DNA of 64,000 bases from Solirubrobacteraceae bacterium (GTDB taxonomy: Bacteria; Actinomycetota; Thermoleophilia; Solirubrobacterales; Solirubrobacteraceae): positions 62,001-126,000 of the forward strand of contig JAJCYD010000014.1 in assembly GCA_029263125.1 (NCBI GenBank), given 5' to 3'. The notes beneath the pieces are model-generated. The model was not told the DNA's origin. It searched no databases and worked only from the letters and a program-made list of their open reading frames with translations. Positions 57,600 through 64,000 of the stretch are shown here, piece after piece. Made by a program: the position numbers and the translations under genes. Positions within the stretch are counted from its first letter, which is position 1, and the number at the start of each line of letters is the position of its first letter.

Positions 57600-60500
57600 A
57601 TGCAGAGGTCATCCACCGCCGGCCACCGGCAGGACGGTTTCGCGATCGTGCAGCCAGCGTCAGATGAGGTCCGGATCGAGATGCTGGGGGGCTTCCGTGT
57701 GCGGGTCGGCGACCGCGAGGTCGTCGAGACCGATTGGCGGGCGCGCCGCGCGCAAGAGCTTGTGGCGCTGCTGGCCTTCGCCGACGGCCGCCGGCTCGCA
57801 CGCGATGAGGTGATCGAGCACCTCTGGCCGCACCTCGAGCCCGAGGCGGGTGCGGCGAACCTGCGCAAGGCCGCCCACCACGCCCGCCGGACGCTCGGAG
57901 AGGCGGACGCCGTCGTGCTGCGTGCAGGACGTGTCGCGCTGTTCCCCGATCGCACGGTGCTCTGCGATGTCGAGCGCTTCCTGCATGAGGGTGACCTCGC
58001 GCTGCGGGAGGACGACGACGACCAGTGCGCCCGGGTCGCGGCATCCTACGCGGGCGATCTGCTGCCCGCGAGCCCGTACGAGCCCTGGACCCAGGAACCG
58101 CGCCGGCGGTCCGTCGCCGTTCTCACGGAGCTTCTGCGTCGCAGTGGTCAGTGGGAGCGGCTGCTGAACGTCGAGCCGACCGACGAAGTCGCCTGCCAGC
58201 AGCTCATGATGGCCGCCATCGACGCGGGGCAGCGACACGTCGCGCTGCGCTGGTATGAGCGGCTGCGGATCGCGCTGGTTCGTGACCTCGGCGCGCAGCC
58301 CGGCGCTCAGACGCGCGCGCTGTATGACCGCTGCACGGCGGGCGTCCGGCTCGGTGAGGGCGCCTTCGTCGGCCGTCAGGCCGAGCTTTCGACGGTCGCC
58401 ACCGTGTTGCGTCGCGTCGCCGATGGCGGGAGCGCGGCTGTGCTCGTGCGCGGAACGGCGGGCATCGGGAAATCGGCGTTCTGTCGCGAGGTCGTCCATC
58501 GCGCCCGTGACGACGGCTGGCGGGTCCTGACCGTCACCGGCACCGTCTCCGGCGCGCCGTATGACCCGATCGGGTCAGCCGTCGCCCAGGTCCTGGTCGA
58601 CGGGCGCGGGGCGCTGGACGCGCTGCCGGCACGCACGCACTCGGTGCTCGCCGAGCTGAGCCCGCTCGCCGGGCCGGCGCCGCCGCTGGACAGCGCCCTG
58701 ACCCGTCACCAGGTGGTCGCGGCGTTCGGGCGAGCCCTCGACCTCGCGAACGCCGAATCTCCGACGCTGCTGTGCGTGGAGGACGCCCACCTCTGCGACG
58801 AAGCGACCGCCGGCGTGCTGCACCAACTCGTGGCCGGTGGCGGCGGTGGACCCCTGGTCGTGCTCCTTGCCTGCCGCGCGGAGTGGATCCGGACGAGCCT
58901 GCCTGGAGGCATCGTCGACATCGCTCAGAACGACCGCACGCTGACGCTGGAGCTCGGCGCCCTGGAGGACGAGGCGATCGCGCGACTCGTCGCGCTCGCC
59001 TCGGCGGATCGTCCCTCCCCCGACGGCGTGGACGACGTCGTCGAGCTCGCCCGGGGACATCCCTTCTTCGCGCTGGAGCTCGCTCGCACGCTCGGGACGG
59101 GGACCTCGACCCCACTGCCCGAGACGGTCCGCGCCGCCATCCGGGACCGTTTCGCCGACCTGCACTCCGACGCGCTGGAGGCTCTGGTCGCGCTGGCGAT
59201 CGTCGAGGATGACCTCGACATCGCGAGCGTGCTCGCGCTCACCGGCCGCGACGAGTCCGACGCGTTCGCCCTGCTCGACGGGGCGCTGGACGCGGGCGTC
59301 CTCGTCGTCGCGGGAACGCGATACCGCTTTCGTCACGAGCTGGTTCGCCAGGCGCTCACCGACGACCTGGCGCCCCACCGGCGCGTCGGCCTGCACCGCG
59401 ATGCAGCGCGACGCCTGGAGGTCGCCGGCGCGGCCGCCGAGCTCGTCGCCCGTCACTGGCTGAAGGGCGAGCGGCCCGATGCGGCGGTTCCCTGGCTGCT
59501 GCGTGCCGCGCGACACGCCACCAGGGTCGGCGCCTTCGCCGATGCGCTGGGTCACGTCGCGCGGCTGCTCGTCGCGCAGCCCGCGCACGGCGAGGCGCTC
59601 TGCCTGCGCGCCGAGATCCTCGACGCGCTCGGCGACAACCGGGCGCCCGACGCGTACGCCGCCGCCGCCACGGCGGTCGGCGAGCCCGAAGCGCAGGAGC
59701 TCAGGGCTCGCCAGGCACTCGCACAGCTCAAGGCGAGCGATCCCACGGGGGCGCTGCGCACGCTGGAGGGTGTGACTCCGCGCACCACGGTCGGCCGGTT
59801 GGCGGAGGCGTTGACCCTCAGTGCGGCCGCGGCCATCGGCGTCTACGCCGACGCCGAGACCGCCGCCGCGAAGGCCGACGAGGCCCATCGCCTGGCGATC
59901 GAGCTGGGGGACCCCGGGGCGATCCTCGACGCGACCTGGGCGCACGCCCTGGCCGCCCACGCGAACGGTGAGCTGCCGACGCGCCTGCGGGAGTACCTCC
60001 GCGCGACGCGTCATCTGCCCGAGATCGCGACCCGCGTCTTCGACGGCCAGCTGTGCGTCACCGAGCGCATGCTCTACGGCGGGCTGCCCAACGCGGAGAT
60101 CATCGCGTTCGCCGACAGCCTCGCCGACGAGGCGCAGCGCCTCGGCGCCGCACGCGGCCACGCCTTCGCGCTCACCCTCCGCGGCGAGGCCAAGATCCTT
60201 GCCGGGCGACTCGACGAGGCCGACCGCGACTTCGCCGACGGCGCGCGCCTGCATGGCACGATCGGCGCGTGCGCCGGGGAAGCGCTCTCGCTGCTCGGAC
60301 GCGCGCAGGTCGCGACCTACCGCGGCCGGCCGCAGCACGCGCGTCCGTTTCTCGTCGACGCGTTGCTGATGGCGCGCGAGTCCGAGGTCGGCCATCACAC
60401 GCTGGACCGCATCTACGGGGCGATGGTGCAGGCGGCCGGCGATCCGGCCGGCGGCCTCAGCGTCGTACGCGAAGCCGAGAGCGCGATCCGCGGCCCCGCC

Positions 60501-60797
60501 GAGACGTGCCCGACATGCCGCATCGCGTTCATCGTCCCGGCCGCGATCGCCGCTGCCCGAGCGGGCGACCTCGAGCGCGCCGACCGCTACGCGCAGGACT
60601 GCGAGACGGCGCTTGAGATCGTCGCGCTCCCGCCGGCCTGGCATGCCGCGGTCGCGGAGGTGCGCGGCTGGGTCGCGCATGCCCACGGACGCCCCGGCGA
60701 GGCGCGCGAGCACCTTCAAGGCGCCGCCGACGGCTACCTCGCATGGGGACAGCCGCTGGATGCTCGGCGCTGCACGGCGCTCGCTGCTCGACGGTAG
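57600..60797 (+). CDS. SARP/BTAD-type regulator with AAA ATPase and TPR-like region
   Basis: A large 1065-residue regulator. An OmpR-type winged helix (about 25-100; RIEMLGGFRVRVGDREVVET, ARDEVIEHLWPHLEPEAGAA) and a BTAD domain (about 110-230; CDVERFLHEGDLALRE) are followed by an AAA_16/NB-ARC-like ATPase (about 255-560) with Walker A RGTAGIGKSAF and Walker B LLCVEDAH. The rest is helical TPR-like repeats. This is the AfsR/SARP plan of ATP-dependent activators. ATG 57600 is chosen; GTG 57649 would remove a poorly conserved leader. A cupin gene starts 90 nt downstream and may be its target. Confidence 0.88.
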   Translation: MQRSSTAGHRQDGFAIVQPASDEVRIEMLGGFRVRVGDREVVETDWRARRAQELVALLAFADGRRLARDEVIEHLWPHLEPEAGAANLRKAAHHARRTLGEADAVVLRAGRVALFPDRTVLCDVERFLHEGDLALREDDDDQCARVAASYAGDLLPASPYEPWTQEPRRRSVAVLTELLRRSGQWERLLNVEPTDEVACQQLMMAAIDAGQRHVALRWYERLRIALVRDLGAQPGAQTRALYDRCTAGVRLGEGAFVGRQAELSTVATVLRRVADGGSAAVLVRGTAGIGKSAFCREVVHRARDDGWRVLTVTGTVSGAPYDPIGSAVAQVLVDGRGALDALPARTHSVLAELSPLAGPAPPLDSALTRHQVVAAFGRALDLANAESPTLLCVEDAHLCDEATAGVLHQLVAGGGGGPLVVLLACRAEWIRTSLPGGIVDIAQNDRTLTLELGALEDEAIARLVALASADRPSPDGVDDVVELARGHPFFALELARTLGTGTSTPLPETVRAAIRDRFADLHSDALEALVALAIVEDDLDIASVLALTGRDESDAFALLDGALDAGVLVVAGTRYRFRHELVRQALTDDLAPHRRVGLHRDAARRLEVAGAAAELVARHWLKGERPDAAVPWLLRAARHATRVGAFADALGHVARLLVAQPAHGEALCLRAEILDALGDNRAPDAYAAAATAVGEPEAQELRARQALAQLKASDPTGALRTLEGVTPRTTVGRLAEALTLSAAAAIGVYADAETAAAKADEAHRLAIELGDPGAILDATWAHALAAHANGELPTRLREYLRATRHLPEIATRVFDGQLCVTERMLYGGLPNAEIIAFADSLADEAQRLGAARGHAFALTLRGEAKILAGRLDEADRDFADGARLHGTIGACAGEALSLLGRAQVATYRGRPQHARPFLVDALLMARESEVGHHTLDRIYGAMVQAAGDPAGGLSVVREAESAIRGPAETCPTCRIAFIVPAAIAAARAGDLERADRYAQDCETALEIVALPPAWHAAVAEVRGWVAHAHGRPGEAREHLQGAADGYLAWGQPLDARRCTALAARR

Positions 60798-60887
60798 GGA
60801 ACGTTTCGGGAACGGCCGTCGGAGATCGTGTCCTGCATCGACACGCACACGGTCGACGCAATCACCACGACGACCCAGGAGGTCACC

Positions 60888-61262
60888 ATGCGCTGCATCC
60901 CCCGCGAGGACGTGCCCGTCGCAATCGCCGACGGCGGCGTCGAAGTCCGCGTCCTCGACCAGGACGGAATGATGGTCGGCTTCGTCAGCCTGCCGGCCGG
61001 TGCCGACCTGCGGCCCGCCACCGTCGGCCTGCCCGACGACCTGTGCCCCTGCCCGCACTGGGGCTACATGCTGAAGGGCTGCGTGCGGATGCACACCGCC
61101 GACGGCCACCAGGACTTCGCCGCCGGACAGGCCTTCTACTGGGGCCCGGGCCACGCGCCGGAGGCCCTGCAGGACAGCGAGTACGTCGACTTCTCGCCGA
61201 CCCACCAATTCCAGCACGTCCTCGATCACCTGACCGGAGCGGCAGCGGCGGCCGAGGCCTGA
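60888..61262 (+). CDS. Cupin-domain protein
   Basis: A 124-residue single-domain cupin. GADLRPATVGLPDDLCPCPH then WGYMLKGCVRMHT form the first motif, with His in CPHWGYM; AGQAFYWGPGHAPEALQ forms the second. A CPCPH cluster is unusual and might bind metal. ATG 60888 follows AGGAGG, a strong ribosome site; the frame is open to 60828 but not needed. It follows the SARP-like regulator on the same strand. Confidence 0.82.
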   Translation: MRCIPREDVPVAIADGGVEVRVLDQDGMMVGFVSLPAGADLRPATVGLPDDLCPCPHWGYMLKGCVRMHTADGHQDFAAGQAFYWGPGHAPEALQDSEYVDFSPTHQFQHVLDHLTGAAAAAEA

Positions 61263-61408
61263 GCGACGACCACGACGCATCGCGCGGCCGCGCGGGTTGT
61301 CTCGCTGCCCGCAGGCTCGCGGCCTCACGGCCCACAGCGCCCGCCGTCGAGCTGGGATCCGTGCAGAACTGACGGCTCGACACCGACCGATCATCGACTC
61401 GGCAGTTG

Positions 61409-61425
61409 TGCATCACCTTGATGCA
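61409..61425. promoter_or_regulatory. 17-bp inverted repeat upstream of the SRPBCC gene
   Basis: TGCATCA, CCT, TGATGCA forms a perfect interrupted palindrome in the 262-bp gap between the cupin and SRPBCC genes. A related half, TTATGCATC, lies at about 61468. It could be an operator; no regulator is adjacent except the SARP-like gene. Confidence 0.4.
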
Positions 61426-61524
61426 TTACCGCCGGATCGGTGTGTGGGCGCTGATCGAGACGTCAGTTATGCATCGGGTCCGGCGTCGGCGATCTGCGTT
61501 GAGCACGGTGGCTAGCATCCGACT

Positions 61525-61983
61525 ATGGCCAAGATCACCGTCGAGCAGGAGGGAGCGGTCGGCGCTCCCGCGGAGCTGACCTACCAGCTGATCGCCGACG
61601 ACGAGCACCACAAGTGCTTCCTGCCCGACGCCTTCTCGAACTTCGAGGTGCTGGAGGGCGGCGTCGGAGCGGGAACGCTGCATCGCTTCACGCTGACGGC
61701 CGGAAAGCGCGTCCGCGAGTACGTCATGCGCGTCGACGAGCCCGAGCCCGGTCGGATCATCACCGAGACCGATCAGAACTCGTCGCTGGTCACGAGCTTC
61801 ACGGTCACGCCCGACGGCGACAGCTGCCGCGTTCTGATCCGCACGCAGTGGGACGGCGCCGGCGGCATCGGAGGGTTCTTCGAGCGGACGTTCGCCCCGA
61901 AGGTCATGCGCGGGATGTACGCCGACGAGCTCGCACGGCTGGACCGCTACGCACGAGAGCGGCAGGGCGCCGGCGAGACCTGA
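61525..61983 (+). CDS. SRPBCC (START/Bet v 1-like) family protein
   Basis: A 152-residue protein. ITVEQEGAVGAPAELTYQLI, LPDAFSNFEVLEGGVGAGTL, YVMRVDEPEPGRIITETDQN and a long final helix (MRGMYADELARLDRYARERQ) fit the polyketide cyclase/dehydrase type of SRPBCC fold. It should bind a small hydrophobic ligand; catalytic residues cannot be told. ATG 61525 starts the fold directly. Confidence 0.85.
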   Translation: MAKITVEQEGAVGAPAELTYQLIADDEHHKCFLPDAFSNFEVLEGGVGAGTLHRFTLTAGKRVREYVMRVDEPEPGRIITETDQNSSLVTSFTVTPDGDSCRVLIRTQWDGAGGIGGFFERTFAPKVMRGMYADELARLDRYARERQGAGET

Positions 61984-62006
61984 TCGCGGCGGCCGCGCCC
62001 CGAGCC

Positions 62007-62912
62007 TCAGCCCGAGGTGAAGTCCAGGATCAGCTCGGCGGTCTCCAGCGGGACGTCGAGCTGGGGCGCGTGGCCAACGTCGTCGAGCTCCACCCAGTCC
62101 GCCGTCGGCAGCCATTCGCCGCGGTAGCGCACGGCGCTCGCCGGTAGTGGCAGCAGCTCGTCGTTCATGCCCCAGACGATCCGCACCGGGCACCTCACCC
62201 GCTCGGCATCCAGCTCATAGCCCTCGCGCAGCGCACAGTCGATCATCGCGGGCACATCGCAGGCCGCGACACCGCGCACCTGGTGAGCGAGCAGCTCCGC
62301 CGGGATGTGCTCGAACGCGACGGTCTGCGGCCGGGTGACCCTGCGCCGCCCCTGGACCGTGGACACGAACGCGTCCGCCGAGAGCGCGGCACCTTGAAGC
62401 CCCCGGTGCATCTCGGCTTGACGCTGCGCGATCGCCGGATAGAAGTCGCTCCCCGGATCCCAGCCGCCGGCGGGTGAAAGGGCGACGACCGTTCGGGCGC
62501 GGTCGCGCGCGGCGAGCTGCAGGGCGACGAACCCACCGAGAGAGTTGCCGACGAGATGCGCGGTCTGAAAGCCCGCCTCGTCCATCGCGCGCTCCACGGC
62601 GTCCACGAGGCCGGCCTGGCCTGTCGCCGCGTCGAACGCCGGGCCGCCGGCATGGCCTGCAAGCGTCAGCGCGAGCACGTCGTGGCGGCACTGTAGCGCC
62701 GGAAGGACCAGCTCCCACGTCCTCCAGGTCTCCATGAACCCGTGCAGGCACACCATCGGCGGGCCGCTGCCGCCACGATGAGCGGCGGTGAACCCGGGTC
62801 GGGCAAGCGGCGGTCGGGCTATCGGCGTGAGAGCACGACGACCGGGATCTCGCGCTCGGTCTGTGCCTGGTAGTCGTCGTAGCCGGGCCACATCTCGTTC
62901 ATGGCCGCCCAC
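62007..62912 (-). CDS. Alpha/beta hydrolase
   Basis: A hydrolase of up to 301 residues. The oxyanion region is [14 protein letters not shown], the nucleophile elbow [15 protein letters not shown] (Ser), and the Asp and His lie in [12 protein letters not shown] and [13 protein letters not shown]. The chain from about residue 35 is family-like. The 5' end is a problem: no ATG, GTG or TTG exists between the end of the upstream gene (62819) and ATG 62756, which would drop the first strand. A start at GTG 62891 or ATG 62912 would overlap the upstream gene by 70-94 nt. I give the longest frame. Confidence 0.82.
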   Translation of the reverse strand: MGGHERDVARLRRLPGTDRARDPGRRALTPIARPPLARPGFTAAHRGGSGPPMVCLHGFMETWRTWELVLPALQCRHDVLALTLAGHAGGPAFDAATGQAGLVDAVERAMDEAGFQTAHLVGNSLGGFVALQLAARDRARTVVALSPAGGWDPGSDFYPAIAQRQAEMHRGLQGAALSADAFVSTVQGRRRVTRPQTVAFEHIPAELLAHQVRGVAACDVPAMIDCALREGYELDAERVRCPVRIVWGMNDELLPLPASAVRYRGEWLPTADWVELDDVGHAPQLDVPLETAELILDFTSG

Positions 62913-63238
62913 AGGCGCGCGCGCTCCTCACCCTCGGCGACGGTCGCCACGACGGGGATCTCGTCGGCCTGCACCTGGATCGTGATCTCGGGGTTGGCCC
63001 GCAGGTTCAGAAACCACGCGGGGTGATCCGCAGCCCCGCCCTTGGACGCGACGATCACCCAGCGTTCACCGTCGACACCGTGGATGAGGGGCGTCGTGCG
63101 CGGCTCACCGGACTTGCGCCCCGTCGTCGTCAGCAGCAGCACCGTGGCGCCGCGCCAGCGATAGCCCCGTGCGCCCGCCGTCTCGCGGTAGACGCGGACA
63201 TGCTCGGCTCCGAAGAGGTCGTCATCCGCTGCGGCCAC
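62819..63238 (-). CDS. Deazaflavin (F420)-dependent nitroreductase family protein
   Basis: A 139-residue protein of the DDN/F420H2-dependent reductase family. Motifs: [20 protein letters not shown] (phosphate and deazaflavin binding), [38 protein letters not shown], and a C-terminal [20 protein letters not shown]. Such enzymes use reduced F420 to reduce quinones or nitro compounds, implying F420 biosynthesis in this organism. The ATG at 63238 begins [10 protein letters not shown]. Confidence 0.9.
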   Translation of the reverse strand: MAAADDDLFGAEHVRVYRETAGARGYRWRGATVLLLTTTGRKSGEPRTTPLIHGVDGERWVIVASKGGAADHPAWFLNLRANPEITIQVQADEIPVVATVAEGEERARLWAAMNEMWPGYDDYQAQTEREIPVVVLSRR

Positions 63239-63307
63239 GGTCGCGAGTCTAACCGCCGCGACGCGACGGTCTCAAGCAGGCCGACGGCGCTCGTTAGCCT
63301 GGAGTGC

Positions 63308-64000
63308 ATGAGCATTGCCGCCAAGCCGCTGTTCGCCTTCGACAACTCCTTCGTCCGCGACCTGGAGGGCCTCTACGAGCCCTGGCAGGCGGCAGACGTG
63401 CCCGAACCCCGGCTGCTGGCGCTCAACGAGGATCTGACCGCCGAGCTGGGCGTCGATCCCGAGGCGCTTCGGACCCCCGAGGGTGTCGCAATGCTGGCGG
63501 GCAACGCCGCCCCCGACGGCGCCGCGACCGTGGCGCAGGCGTACTCCGGCCACCAGTTCGGTCATCTGTCACCGCGCCTGGGAGACGGGCGTGCGCTGCT
63601 GCTCGGCGAGGTGCACGACATCCACGGGCGCCGCCGCGACCTGCATCTGAAGGGCTCCGGCCGCACGCCCTTCGCGCGCGGCGGGGACGGCAAGGCGGCC
63701 GTCGGGCCGATGCTGCGCGAGTACGTGATCGGCGAGGCGATGCACGCGCTCGGGATCCCCACCACGCGGGCGCTGGCCGTCGTGGGCACCGGGGAGGACG
63801 TCATGCGCGAGACCCCGCTGCCCGGCGCCGTCCTCACCCGCGTGGCGGCGAGCCACATTCGCGTCGGCACCTTCCAGTACGCGGCGGCCACCGCCGACAT
63901 CGAGCTCGTTCGGCGCCTGGCCGATCACGCGATCGCGCGCCATCATCCCGAAGCGGCCGGCGCCGACGACCCCTATCTCGCCTTCCTGCAGGCCGTCGTC
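63308..64000 (+). CDS. selO: SelO family pseudokinase / protein adenylyltransferase (3' end outside)
   Basis: The first 231 codons of a SelO (YdiU, UPF0061) protein; the gene runs off the right edge. [20 protein letters not shown], then [37 protein letters not shown] and [20 protein letters not shown] are highly characteristic. SelO transfers AMP to protein hydroxyl groups with a flipped ATP. The catalytic Asp and the C-terminal selenocysteine or cysteine site lie outside. ATG 63308 follows GGAG. It is divergent from the F420-type gene. Confidence 0.94.
   Translation, partial: MSIAAKPLFAFDNSFVRDLEGLYEPWQAADVPEPRLLALNEDLTAELGVDPEALRTPEGVAMLAGNAAPDGAATVAQAYSGHQFGHLSPRLGDGRALLLGEVHDIHGRRRDLHLKGSGRTPFARGGDGKAAVGPMLREYVIGEAMHALGIPTTRALAVVGTGEDVMRETPLPGAVLTRVAASHIRVGTFQYAAATADIELVRRLADHAIARHHPEAAGADDPYLAFLQAVV

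Overview
The window is very GC-rich, gene-dense DNA with short intergenic gaps, many ATGA/GTGA stop-start overlaps and frequent GTG starts. The gene families point to a high-GC Gram-positive (actinobacterial) chromosome: a GlgE-type glycogen/trehalose pathway, a SARP/BTAD regulator, LPXTG surface proteins, a deazaflavin-type reductase and a c-di-AMP riboswitch in front of a cell-wall hydrolase. A Thermoleophilia/Solirubrobacterales-like member is my best guess from family resemblance; I could not run a search.

Layout. 1-9.6 kb: a truncated response regulator, a PEBP-family protein, a YihY-like membrane protein, a MocR regulator diverging from a small GNAT-like protein, a c-di-AMP riboswitch with its M23 peptidase, a two-component pair, an acyl-CoA carboxylase beta-type subunit and an NAD-dependent reductase. 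9.6-19.2 kb: secreted or surface proteins (PD40 propeller, LPXTG protein, anchored PsbP-like protein, Kelch protein), YqgE, a decayed TauE/SafE fragment, a hexapeptide acyltransferase, an SGNH hydrolase, a methyltransferase diverging from a MarR regulator, and a lipoprotein.

19.2-39.8 kb is an alpha-glucan/trehalose supercluster: malQ, then glgE-treS-mak-glgB, a vapBC toxin-antitoxin pair, a truncated DUF559-like gene, a small secreted protein, treZ-glgX-treY, an M23 peptidase, a DUF1918 protein, a membrane-anchored GH2 enzyme and a GT4 glycogen-synthase-like glycosyltransferase. Together these cover both the maltose-1-phosphate (TreS/Mak/GlgE) and the maltooligosyl-trehalose (TreY/TreZ) routes.

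39.8-53.2 kb: small housekeeping and metabolic genes (AraC + VOC, FAH, M32 carboxypeptidase, ClpP); a YadGH-like ABC exporter whose two genes are separated by a second copy of the LPXTG + PsbP-like pair; pgsA, folE2, the primary sigma factor, tRNA-Tyr, a stress-like protein, a NUDIX hydrolase and tRNA-Thr. 53.2-57.4 kb is a decayed integrative element in tRNA-Thr. It is bounded by a 42-bp repeat of the tRNA 3' part and carries remnants of an excisionase and two tyrosine recombinases plus an apparently intact TetR/MFS efflux cassette. 57.4-64 kb: a SARP-like ATPase regulator with a cupin gene, an SRPBCC protein, an alpha/beta hydrolase, a deazaflavin-dependent reductase and the start of selO.

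The most novel-looking structure is the duplicated two-gene module of an LPXTG-anchored protein with acidic repeats plus a single-pass PsbP-like protein. One copy is translationally coupled to an ABC-2 permease. The many self-complementary operators that overlap start codons are also notable.
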